NCBI RefSeq assembly: GCF_008973465.1
Contig: NZ_WBXN01000004.1
Location: forward strand, 5,248,501-5,312,500
DNA from: Streptomyces sp. SS1-1
GTDB taxonomy: Bacteria > Actinomycetota > Actinomycetes > Streptomycetales > Streptomycetaceae
Length of the DNA stretch: 64,000 bases
Direction of reading: 5' to 3'
Below the pieces are notes generated by a model, which was given only the letters and a program-made list of their open reading frames with translations, was not told where the DNA came from and made no database searches. Shown here in pieces: positions 1 through 7,413 of this stretch (positions are counted from its first letter, which is position 1; each line of letters starts with the position of its first letter). The position numbers and the translations under genes are program-made.

Positions 1-95
1 CGACGGCCGCGGCCCTCTCCTTCATCCTGATGGCCGCCATCCTCGTCATGGTCACCGTCTACATCCGCAGGTCCGGAACGGAGGATCTGGTCTGA
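1..95 (+). CDS. ABC transporter permease (PotB-like), C-terminal end only
   Basis: Only the last 30 codons are in the window (reading frame from base 3). They encode one hydrophobic segment followed by a short positively charged tail (YIRRSGTEDLV), the usual end of a PotB-type polyamine permease. The TGA at 93-95 overlaps the ATG of the next permease by one base, so the two are translationally coupled. That gene is clearly PotC-like, which is the basis for the PotB assignment. By analogy with other pot operons, the ATPase and binding protein should lie upstream, outside the window. Confidence 0.75.
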   Translation, partial: TAAALSFILMAAILVMVTVYIRRSGTEDLV

Positions 96-895
96 TGGCC
101 GTCGTCAACTGGCTCAAGCGGCACTTCGTCGTCATCGCGGGACTGGTCACGCTCGCCTACCTCCTGCTGCCGAACGTCGTCGTGACGGTGTTCTCCTTCA
201 ACCGCCCCAAGGGCCGGTTCAACTACGAGTGGCAGGAGTTCTCCACGGACGCCTGGCGCGACCCGTGCGGGGTCTCCGGCCTGTGCGGCTCGCTGTCGGT
301 CAGCCTCCAGATCGCCCTCTGGGCGACCCTCGGCGCCACCCTCCTCGGCACGCTGATCGCCTTCGCGCTGGTCCGCTACCGGTTCCGGGCGCGCGGCGCG
401 ATCAACTCGCTGATCTTCCTGCCGATGGCGATGCCCGAGGTCGTCATGGCGGCCTCGCTGCTCACCCTCTTCCTCAACATGGGCGCCCAGCTGGGCTTCT
501 GGACGATCCTCATCGCCCACATCATGTTCTGCCTCAGCTTCGTCGTGACGGCGGTCAAGGCGCGCGTGATGTCGATGGACCCGCGGCTGGAGCAGGCCGC
601 GCAGGACCTCTACGCCGGACCGGTGCAGACGTTCCTGCGGGTGACCCTGCCGATCGCGGCGCCGGGCATCGCGGCCGGCGCGCTGCTCGCCTTCGCGCTG
701 TCGTTCGACGACTTCATCATCACCAACTTCAACGCCGGCTCCACCGTCACCTTCCCGATGTTCGTCTGGGGCTCGGCACAGCGCGGAACGCCCGTTCAGA
801 TCAACGTCATCGGCACGGCCATGTTCGTCATCGCCGTACTGTTCGTCCTGGCCTCCATGGCCGTCGGGAACCGCCGCAAGAAGCAGAAGGCATAG
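95..895 (+). CDS. Polyamine ABC transporter permease (PotC-like)
   Basis: This 266-residue inner-membrane permease has about six transmembrane helices. The first is at residues 10-33, and an extracytoplasmic loop at 40-60 carries two cysteines. The EAA loop that docks on the ATPase is visible from E166 (EQAAQDLYAGP, then LRVTLP), typical of PotC/YdcV permeases. The family imports spermidine or putrescine. The start overlaps the preceding permease stop. A FAD oxidoreductase follows after 22 bases, suggesting an import-and-oxidise operon. The exact substrate cannot be read from the sequence. Confidence 0.88.
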   Translation: MAVVNWLKRHFVVIAGLVTLAYLLLPNVVVTVFSFNRPKGRFNYEWQEFSTDAWRDPCGVSGLCGSLSVSLQIALWATLGATLLGTLIAFALVRYRFRARGAINSLIFLPMAMPEVVMAASLLTLFLNMGAQLGFWTILIAHIMFCLSFVVTAVKARVMSMDPRLEQAAQDLYAGPVQTFLRVTLPIAAPGIAAGALLAFALSFDDFIITNFNAGSTVTFPMFVWGSAQRGTPVQINVIGTAMFVIAVLFVLASMAVGNRRKKQKA

Positions 896-917
896 ACCCC
901 TGTAGGGAGTTGACATC

Positions 918-2345
918 ATGGCCCCGAGCGCCATGAGTTCTGGCAGTCACTGGACGAGGTCCCTCTCCGACGCCCAGCCGGTCCCGTACTGGCTGGACGA
1001 CCCCGGCCGCCCCCGCCCCGAGCCCGCCCTCACCACCGCCGAGACCTGCGACCTGCTGGTCGTCGGCGGCGGGTACAGCGGGCTGTGGACCGCGCTGCTC
1101 GCCAAGGAGCGCGACCCCGGGCGGGACGTGGTCCTGGTCGAGGGCCGCGAGGTGGGCTGGGCCGCCTCCGGCCGCAACGGCGGCTTCTGCGCCGCCTCCC
1201 TCACCCACGGGACGGCCAACGGGCTCGCCCGCTGGCCGGGGGAGATCCACCGGCTGGAGCGGCTGGGCGCCCGCAACCTCGACGAGATCGAGCGCGCGGT
1301 CGCCCGCTACTCCCTGGACTGCGACTTCGAGCGCACCGGTGAGATCGACGTCGCCACCGAGGCGTACCAGGCGGAGGAACTGCGCGCCTGGTACGACGAG
1401 CTGCGCGACCGGGGCCTGGCCGAGGGCATCGAATTCCTCGACGCCGACGCGGTGCGGGCGCAGGTCGACTCGCCGACCTTCCGGGCCGGCCTGCACGACC
1501 GCCGGGGGGTCGCCATGCTCCACCCGGCCAAGCTGGTCTGGGGCCTGAAGCGGGCCTGCAAGGACCTCGGCGTCCGCGTCTACGAGCACACCCCGGCCCT
1601 GGACCTGAAGCCGTACGGCGCCGGCATGGCCGTCCGCACGCCCTACGGCCGGGTTCGCGCCCGCCGGGTCGCGCTCGGCACGAACATCTTCCCGAACCTG
1701 GTCCGCCGGGTCCGCTCCTACACCGTCCCGGTCTACGACTACGCCCTGATGACCGAGCCGCTCACCGAGGACCAGCTCGCGTCGATCGGCTGGAAGAACC
1801 GCCAGGGCCTCGGGGACTCGGCGAACCAGTTCCACTACTTCCGGCTCTCCGCCGACAACCGCGTCCTGTGGGGCGGCTACGACGCCGTCTACCCGTACGG
1901 CGGCCGGGTGCGCTCCGAGTACGACGACCGCCCGGAGACGTACGCCAAGCTGGCCGGGCACTTCTTCACCTGCTTCCCGCAGTTGGAGGGCCTGCGCTTC
2001 ACACACGCCTGGGGCGGCGCGATCGACACCTGCTCGCGCTTCTCGGCGTTCTTCGGCACCGCCCACCAGGGCAAGGTGGCGTACGCGGCGGGTTACACGG
2101 GCCTCGGGGTCGGCGCCACCCGGTTCGGCGCCGACGTGATGCTGGACCTGCTGGCGGGGGAGCGGACCGAGCGCACGGAACTGGAGATGGTGCGCAGGAA
2201 GCCGCTGCCGTTCCCGCCGGAGCCGTTCGCCTGGACCGGCATCGCGCTCACCAAGTGGTCGCTGGCCCGCGCGGACACGCACGGCGGCCGGCGCAACCTG
2301 TGGCTGCGGACGATGGACCGGCTGGGCCTCGGCTTCGACAGCTGA
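918..2345 (+). CDS. FAD-dependent oxidoreductase (PuuB-like, DAO family)
   Basis: The protein has 475 residues. An N-terminal Rossmann motif (VVGGGYSGLWTA, about residues 43-54) is followed by an acidic end of beta-2 (VLVEG) and the ASGRNGG signature of the DAO family (PF01266). The late motif YTGLGVG is the second FAD contact. In this family PuuB oxidises gamma-glutamylputrescine and relatives oxidise other primary amines, giving an aldehyde, ammonia and H2O2. The position directly behind polyamine permeases supports amine oxidation as first catabolic step. The SD is GGGAG at 905-909, 8 bases before ATG 918. An in-frame ATG at 933 is a weaker alternative. Confidence 0.85.
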   Translation: MAPSAMSSGSHWTRSLSDAQPVPYWLDDPGRPRPEPALTTAETCDLLVVGGGYSGLWTALLAKERDPGRDVVLVEGREVGWAASGRNGGFCAASLTHGTANGLARWPGEIHRLERLGARNLDEIERAVARYSLDCDFERTGEIDVATEAYQAEELRAWYDELRDRGLAEGIEFLDADAVRAQVDSPTFRAGLHDRRGVAMLHPAKLVWGLKRACKDLGVRVYEHTPALDLKPYGAGMAVRTPYGRVRARRVALGTNIFPNLVRRVRSYTVPVYDYALMTEPLTEDQLASIGWKNRQGLGDSANQFHYFRLSADNRVLWGGYDAVYPYGGRVRSEYDDRPETYAKLAGHFFTCFPQLEGLRFTHAWGGAIDTCSRFSAFFGTAHQGKVAYAAGYTGLGVGATRFGADVMLDLLAGERTERTELEMVRRKPLPFPPEPFAWTGIALTKWSLARADTHGGRRNLWLRTMDRLGLGFDS

Positions 2346-2412
2346 CACCCGACGACCCGGTGTGGGCCACATCACCCGAACGGGGTGCGGAAACCGCGTA
2401 ATGCCCGCCGAC

Positions 2413-2465
2413 GACCTCCCTCTCCCTCGTGACGCCATCGGGCGTCCACGACGAAGAGGGAGGTC
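2413..2465 (+). promoter_or_regulatory. Long hairpin enclosing the ribosome binding site of the next gene
   Basis: An 11-base perfect inverted repeat (GACCTCCCTCT at 2413-2423, AGAGGGAGGTC at 2455-2465) encloses a second stem (TCGTGACGCC at 2427-2436 against GGCGTCCACGA at 2441-2451, one bulged base, ATCG loop). The SD GGGAGG (2458-2463) of the gene starting at 2472 lies inside the outer 3' arm. The RNA would therefore hide its own ribosome binding site. There is no U-tract. Confidence 0.6.
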
Positions 2466-2471
2466 ATCGAC

Positions 2472-2933
2472 ATGACAGGGGCCAAGACGGCGGTGGAATG
2501 GCTGGCATCGGTCGCGCCGGACCCGGAGGGCTGCCGCTGGGAGTGGGAGCGCAACCCGCTCGGGGTGACGCTGCTGCCGGCCGGGCGGGCGTGGGACGTG
2601 CTCATCCTCCCGGCCGAGCTGGGCTATCCCACGCTGGACGTGCTCACCCGCATCCTCGACCGGCCGGGCCCGGTCCTGGTCGACTTCGGCGACGCGCGCA
2701 TGGGGTTCTTCGTGCCGCCGGGCACCGCCGCGCGCTGGCTCGGCACCGGCATCCGCACCGCCGGGGCGGGCACGTGGATCGTCGTGCCGTATCCGGGGCG
2801 GGCGTCGGGCGGGGTGCGCTGGCTGGTGCCGCCGGACGGCGGCGGCACCCTCACCGACCCGTCGCTGCTCGAACTGGCCATGCACGAGGCGGCGGCAGGG
2901 CTCGCCCGGCGCGACCGGGAGGAAGAGCGCTAA
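2472..2933 (+). CDS. Conserved hypothetical protein
   Basis: A 153-residue soluble protein with no signal peptide or membrane segment. It is rich in Trp, Gly and Pro, with alternating hydrophobic strands (DVLILPAEL, PVLVDFGDARMGFFVPPGTA, WIVVPYP) and a charged C-terminus ending RRDREEER. I do not recognise a catalytic motif. The fold pattern is faintly reminiscent of bifunctional primase/polymerase N-terminal relatives common in Streptomyces, but this is a weak impression. The ATG at 2472 follows an SD (2458-2463) held in a large hairpin, so translation may be regulated. Codon use is normal for the chromosome. Confidence 0.7.
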   Translation: MTGAKTAVEWLASVAPDPEGCRWEWERNPLGVTLLPAGRAWDVLILPAELGYPTLDVLTRILDRPGPVLVDFGDARMGFFVPPGTAARWLGTGIRTAGAGTWIVVPYPGRASGGVRWLVPPDGGGTLTDPSLLELAMHEAAAGLARRDREEER

Positions 2934-2957
2934 CCGCGGCACCCCTTGACACGGCGG

Positions 2958-2973
2958 ATTGGTCTGGACCAAG
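2958..2973 (+). promoter_or_regulatory. DasR-type operator (dre) in the chitinase promoter
   Basis: The core TGGTCTGGACCA (2960-2971) matches the known DasR responsive element (TGGTCTAGACCA type) with one central change. It lies just downstream of a -35-like TTGACA (2946-2951), where it would cover the -10 region, and 55 bases upstream of the chitinase start. DasR is the GlcNAc-responsive GntR repressor that controls chitin genes in streptomycetes, so induction by chitin breakdown products is expected. Confidence 0.75.
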
Positions 2974-3027
2974 TTGGAGGCGGCTCCTCCGCACCCTCCT
3001 CCAACTCCCCCCTGCCCGGAGGCACTT

Positions 3028-4821
3028 GTGGACCGCTCCAGACCCCTCGCCCTGCTCGCCGCCGCGGTACTGGCCCTGCCCGGCCTCACCGCGCTCTCGT
3101 CGGCCGCCCGTGCGGCCGACGCCGACCTCGTCCGCAACGGCGGCTTCGAGTCCGGCCTCGACGGCTGGACCTGCACGGCGGGCACGGCCGTCGACTCACC
3201 CGTGCGCAGCGGGAGTTCAGCCCTCCGGGCGACCCCGGCCGGCAACGACAACGCCCGCTGCGCGCAGACCGTGACGGTGAAGCCGGACTCCGCGTACACG
3301 CTGTCCGGCCACGTCCGCGGCGCCTACGTGTACCTCGGCGCCGACGGCACCGGCACCACCGACGTCTCCACCTGGACCCAGTCCGCCCCGGACTGGCAGC
3401 GGCTCACCACCGCCTTCCGCACCGGCCCCTCCACCACCCGCGTCACCCTCTACACCCACGGCTGGTACGGCACCGGCGCCTACCACGCCGACGACATCTC
3501 GCTGATCGGCCCGGGCGGCGACGCCACCCAGCCGCCGGCACCCCCGTCCGGCCTCACCGCCGGGACCGTCACCTCCACGAGCGTCGCCCTCACCTGGCCG
3601 GCCGTCCCCGGCGCCACGGGCTACGCCGTCTACCGCGACGGCGTCAAGGTCCGCACGGTGAACGGCACGTCGGCCACCGTCACCGGACTCTCACCCGCCA
3701 CCGCGTACGCCTTCCAGGTCACCGCGCTCAACGACGCCGGCGAGTCCGCGCGCTCCGCCACGGTGACGGCCACCACCACCGAACCGGCCGGCGGCGGGGA
3801 CAGCGGCCTCCCGGCGCACGCCCTCGTCGGCTACCTCCACGCGAGCTTCGCCAACGGCTCCGGCTACACCCGCATGGCCGACGTCCCCGACAGCTGGGAC
3901 GTCATCGACCTGGCCTTCGGTGAACCCACCTCGGTCACCTCCGGCGACATCCGCTTCGAGCGCTGTCCCGTCTCCGAGTGCCCGAACGTCGAGAGCGACG
4001 CCGAGTTCAAGGCGGCCATCAAGGCCAAGCAGGCGGCCGGCAAGAAGGTGCTCATCTCCATCGGCGGCCAGAACGGCCAGGTGCGGCTGACCACGGCGAC
4101 CGCACGCGACACCTTCGTCTCCTCCGTCTCGAGGATCATCGACGAGTACGGCCTGGACGGCCTCGACATCGACTTCGAGGGTCACTCCCTCTCCCTGGAC
4201 GCCGACGACACCGACTTCCGGAACCCGAAGACCCCGGTGATCGTGAACCTCATCTCGGCGCTGAAGACCCTGAAGGCGAAGTACGGCGACGACTTCGTGC
4301 TGACCATGGCCCCGGAGACCTTCTTCGTCCAGCTCGGGTACCAGTTCTACGGCACCGGCAAGTGGGGCGGCCAGGACCCCCGCGCCGGCGCCTACCTCCC
4401 CGTGATCCACGCCCTGCGCGACGACCTGACGCTGCTGCACGTCCAGGACTACAACTCGGGGCCGGTCATGGGCCTGGACAACCAGTACCACTCCATGGGC
4501 GGCGCCGACTTCCACATCGCCATGACCGACATGCTGCTCACCGGCTTCCCGGTCGCGGGCGACGCGGGCAACGTCTTCCCGCCGCTGCGCCCGGACCAGG
4601 TGGCGATCGGCATGCCGGCCACGCCGAACGCGGGCAACGGGCATGTGTCCCCGGCCGAGGTCACCAAGGCCCTCGACTGTCTGACGAAGCGGACGAACTG
4701 CGGGACGTACGCGACCCACGGCACCTGGCCCGGACTGCGCGGCCTGATGACCTGGTCGGTCAACTGGGACCGGTTCGGGGACTGGGAGTTCCAGCGGACG
4801 TTCGACGGCTACTTCGGCTGA
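3028..4821 (+). CDS. Secreted chitinase, GH18 family
   Basis: The protein has 597 residues. The chosen start is GTG 3028, with SD GGAGG at 3018-3022. It gives a clean Sec signal peptide (VDRSRPLALLAAAV..., AxA cleavage near residues 28-31). The domains in order are a carbohydrate-binding beta-sandwich (about 33-165, NGGFESGLDGW start), a fibronectin type III domain (about 170-255) and a GH18 TIM barrel (about 265-597). The catalytic DxxDxDxE signature is D377-G-L-D-I-D-F-E384. It hydrolyses chitin outside the cell. An operator matching DasR precedes it. The last 62 bases overlap the convergent PAP2 gene. Confidence 0.93.
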   Translation: MDRSRPLALLAAAVLALPGLTALSSAARAADADLVRNGGFESGLDGWTCTAGTAVDSPVRSGSSALRATPAGNDNARCAQTVTVKPDSAYTLSGHVRGAYVYLGADGTGTTDVSTWTQSAPDWQRLTTAFRTGPSTTRVTLYTHGWYGTGAYHADDISLIGPGGDATQPPAPPSGLTAGTVTSTSVALTWPAVPGATGYAVYRDGVKVRTVNGTSATVTGLSPATAYAFQVTALNDAGESARSATVTATTTEPAGGGDSGLPAHALVGYLHASFANGSGYTRMADVPDSWDVIDLAFGEPTSVTSGDIRFERCPVSECPNVESDAEFKAAIKAKQAAGKKVLISIGGQNGQVRLTTATARDTFVSSVSRIIDEYGLDGLDIDFEGHSLSLDADDTDFRNPKTPVIVNLISALKTLKAKYGDDFVLTMAPETFFVQLGYQFYGTGKWGGQDPRAGAYLPVIHALRDDLTLLHVQDYNSGPVMGLDNQYHSMGGADFHIAMTDMLLTGFPVAGDAGNVFPPLRPDQVAIGMPATPNAGNGHVSPAEVTKALDCLTKRTNCGTYATHGTWPGLRGLMTWSVNWDRFGDWEFQRTFDGYFG

Positions 4822-5623
4822 GGACCAGCCACAGCGAGCCGAGCAGGACCGTGCCCAGGCACCAGCTGGCCAGGACGTCCAGCGGCCAGTGGTAGCCCCG
4901 CCGGGTCAGCCCGAATCCGACGCCGAGGTTCAGCGCGGCGCACAGGACGAGGAGGGCCCGGCGGGCGCCGGCCGACCGCAGCAGCGGCAGCAGGAGCAGG
5001 GTCGCGGCCCCGTAGGCGACGGCGGCCGTGGCCGTGTGCCCCGACGGGTAGTAGCCGGTGGCGGGCGGCACGGCCGGGGTGCCCGGACGGCCGGTGAGCA
5101 CCTTGAGCGGGATCACCAGCACCGGCACCAGCGCCATCGGCAGGGCGGCCAGGACGCCGGGCAGCCACCAGTGGTCTGTACCGGCGCGGCGGTGCCGCCA
5201 GGTGACGTATCCGAGGGCGGCCAGCAGGACCGGCACGGCGACCTGGACGTTGCCGAGATCGGCCAGCAGTTCGGAGAGGCGCCCGGGACGCACGAGGGCC
5301 CGACTGGCGGCCTCGTCGAGACCGACCAGCGGGCCGTCCGTCACCACCTGCCAGGTGATGAGCGCGAAGAACAGGGCGGGAAGCCCGAGAAGGAGAAGGA
5401 GGGAGGTCGGCCGCCCCGGAACAGGGGGGGTGGTTCCGAGGCGGCCGTCCGGATCGGATGGCCGCGCGCCCCGGGGGGTTTGGGGCGGGCGACTGTCCGA
5501 TCGGTGAGGAGATCCGGAGCCGGAGGCGCCGGTTGTGTGCGCGAGGGCACGACCAGGTCGAAGCTGGGGAGGCCCCGTCCTGATGTCGCCCAGAGTCCCC
5601 TCCGGGCGGGGTGTATCTCTCAT
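4760..5623 (-). CDS. PAP2-family membrane phosphatase
   Basis: The protein has about 287 residues from ATG 5623. The reading frame stays open to a GTG at 5692 and the N-terminus is uncertain because no good SD is visible. A variable Pro/Arg-rich leader is followed by five to six transmembrane helices. The three phosphatase motifs are present: K-x6-RP (KVLTGRPG), PSGH (YPSGHT) and a R-x-x-H-x3-D motif (RRGYHWPLD). The family dephosphorylates lipid phosphates such as phosphatidate or undecaprenyl pyrophosphate on the outer membrane face. The 3' end overlaps the chitinase gene in antisense. Confidence 0.82.
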   Translation of the reverse strand: MRDTPRPEGTLGDIRTGPPQLRPGRALAHTTGASGSGSPHRSDSRPPQTPRGARPSDPDGRLGTTPPVPGRPTSLLLLLGLPALFFALITWQVVTDGPLVGLDEAASRALVRPGRLSELLADLGNVQVAVPVLLAALGYVTWRHRRAGTDHWWLPGVLAALPMALVPVLVIPLKVLTGRPGTPAVPPATGYYPSGHTATAAVAYGAATLLLLPLLRSAGARRALLVLCAALNLGVGFGLTRRGYHWPLDVLASWCLGTVLLGSLWLVLSRSSRRTSAGTPSPRTGPS

Positions 5624-5718
5624 CTGCTGAGAACCTACGACAGGGAGATGGGGTTGGACAGTCGGAAACGCGTCCTGCCATCCACCTCGCACACCTTCTT
5701 CACACGCTCTGACGGCGA

Positions 5719-5762
5719 CCGCCCCAGCGCCGGAACCGCGGACGGCGGCAGGGCTGGGGCGG
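5719..5762. terminator. GC hairpin between PAP2 gene and gabT
   Basis: A 10-base perfect inverted repeat (CCGCCCCAGC at 5719-5728, GCTGGGGCGG at 5753-5762) lies between the gabT stop and the PAP2 start region. It has a 24-base loop and no U-tract. It may act as a second terminator behind gabT or as a leader structure of the PAP2 gene. Confidence 0.4.
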
Positions 5763-5772
5763 GTGGGACGCG

Positions 5773-5794
5773 GGGGGCCGGCGCATCGGCCCCC
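5773..5794 (-). terminator. Terminator-like hairpin behind gabT
   Basis: An 8-base perfect GC stem (GGGGGCCG at 5773-5780, CGGCCCCC at 5787-5794) with a 6-base loop begins 22 bases beyond the gabT stop codon. Stable stems without U-tract are the usual terminators of streptomycetes. Confidence 0.55.
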
Positions 5795-5815
5795 ACCTGT
5801 GGTTTCGCCGTGACC

Positions 5816-7150
5816 TCAGATACGGGCGAACGCCTGCTCGATGATGTCGAGGCCCTCGTTCAGCAGGTCCTCGCCGATCACCAGCGGCGGCAGGAAGCGG
5901 AGCACGTTGCCGTAGGTGCCACAGGTCAGGACCAGCAGGCCCTCGGCGTGGCAGGCCTTGGCCAGCGCGGCGGTGGCCTCCGGGTTCGGCTCCTTGGTGG
6001 CGCGGTCCTTGACCAGCTCGATGGCGATCATGGCGCCGCGGCCCCGGACGTCGCCGATGACGTCGTACTTCTCGGCCATGGCGGTCAGGCGCGCCTTCAT
6101 GACGGCCTCGATGTCCTTCGCCTTGGCGTTGAGGTCGAGCTCCTTCATCGTCTCGATGGCGCCGAGCGCGCCGGCGCAGGCCACCGGGTTGCCGCCGTAG
6201 GTGCCGCCCAGGCCGCCCGCGTGCGCGGCGTCCATGATCTCGGCGCGGCCGGTCACGGCGGCGAGCGGCAGACCGCCCGCGATGCCCTTGGCGGTGGTGA
6301 TCAGGTCCGGGACGATGCCCTCGTCCTCGCACGCGAACCACTGGCCGGTGCGGCAGAAGCCCGACTGGATCTCGTCGGCGACGAACACGATGCCGTTGTC
6401 GTTGGCGAACTGCACGATCGCCGGCAGGAAGCCCTTGGCGGGCTCGATGAAGCCGCCCTCGCCGAGGACCGGCTCGATGATGATCGCGGCGACGTTGTCG
6501 GCCCCGACCTGCTTGGTGATCATGTCGATGGCCTGCTGCGCGGCCTCGGGACCGGCGTTCTCGGCACCGGTCGGCCAGCGGTAGCCGTAGGCCACCGGCA
6601 CCCGGTAGACCTCGGGCGCGAACGGGCCGAAGCCGTGCTTGTACGGCATGTTCTTCGCCGTCAGCGCCATCGTCAGGTTGGTCCGGCCGTGGTAGCCGTG
6701 GTCGAAGACGACGACGGCCTGGCGCTTGGTGTACGCGCGGGCGATCTTCACGGCGTTCTCGACGGCCTCGGCGCCCGAGTTGAACAGCGCGGACTTCTTG
6801 GCGTGGTCACCCGGCGTCAGTTCCGCCAGCGCCTCGGCGACGGCGACGTAGCCCTCGTACGGCGTGACCATGAAACAGGTGTGGGTGAAGTCGGCGAGCT
6901 GCGCGGACGCCTTGCGTACGACGGCCTCGGCGGAGGCGCCGACGGAGGTCACGGCGATGCCGGAGCCGAAGTCGATGAGGCGGTTGCCGTCGACGTCCTC
7001 GATGATGCCGCCGCCCGCGCGCGCGGTGAACACGGGCAGGACGGAGCCCACACCCTGCGCCACCGCGGCCGTACGGCGGGCCTGCAGCTCCTGCGACTTC
7101 GGGCCGGGGATGGCGGTGACGACGCGGCGCTCCTGGGGAAGTGCGCTCAT
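5816..7150 (-). CDS. gabT: 4-aminobutyrate aminotransferase
   Basis: This 444-residue PLP enzyme of aminotransferase class III moves the amino group of GABA to 2-oxoglutarate, giving succinic semialdehyde. The features seen are the phosphate-binding NSGAEAVENA segment, FDHGYHGR, IEPVLGEGG, the VADEIQSGFCRTG segment with the cofactor-contacting Asp, and the Schiff-base lysine K288 in TTAKGIAGG. Length is normal for GabT. The ATG at 7150 has SD AGGAG and follows an unusually purine-rich leader. A divergent intergenic region with repeated GTTGTCCG elements lies upstream. With the PucR gene and the dehydrogenase downstream it forms the GABA branch of the locus. Confidence 0.93.
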   Translation of the reverse strand: MSALPQERRVVTAIPGPKSQELQARRTAAVAQGVGSVLPVFTARAGGGIIEDVDGNRLIDFGSGIAVTSVGASAEAVVRKASAQLADFTHTCFMVTPYEGYVAVAEALAELTPGDHAKKSALFNSGAEAVENAVKIARAYTKRQAVVVFDHGYHGRTNLTMALTAKNMPYKHGFGPFAPEVYRVPVAYGYRWPTGAENAGPEAAQQAIDMITKQVGADNVAAIIIEPVLGEGGFIEPAKGFLPAIVQFANDNGIVFVADEIQSGFCRTGQWFACEDEGIVPDLITTAKGIAGGLPLAAVTGRAEIMDAAHAGGLGGTYGGNPVACAGALGAIETMKELDLNAKAKDIEAVMKARLTAMAEKYDVIGDVRGRGAMIAIELVKDRATKEPNPEATAALAKACHAEGLLVLTCGTYGNVLRFLPPLVIGEDLLNEGLDIIEQAFARI

Positions 7151-7240
7151 GAGGGGCTCCTGGGGTTCTGCGGACGTTTTGTCTTCTCTTTTCTCGCAGG
7201 CTAGGGCGGGGAGCGGGGGGTGGGCATGCTCCATGTGGGC

Positions 7241-7273
7241 GTTGTCCGGGGCGCCGGTTGTCCGTGGTGGACA
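7241..7273. promoter_or_regulatory. Candidate operator between gabT and the ATPase gene
   Basis: GTTGTCCG occurs twice (7241-7248 and 7257-7264), 16 bases apart, and the second copy overlaps an inverted repeat TGTCC-GTGGT-GGACA (7259-7273). It lies about 90-120 bases upstream of gabT, in the region shared with the divergent gene at 7414. It could bind the PucR-type regulator encoded nearby. That link is inference only. Confidence 0.35.
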
Positions 7274-7413
7274 TGGCGGGCCCCGCCCGCGCGGAGGCGA
7301 GCGGAACACTCGCGTCCGCCATGTCGGCCGCGCAATCGGTGGACTGGCGGGTGCCGGGCACTAGATTGACTCGCTGACGGTGGTAGGGAACGGCTGGTCA
7401 GGGGGCAACGGCG

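Noticed and set aside
828-3299. Long open frames opposite known genes (for example 823 codons on the minus strand here, and 1249 codons opposite infB)
   Set aside because: They mirror real genes with strong motifs, lack SD signals and have the Arg/Gly/Val-rich composition of antisense frames in high-GC DNA.
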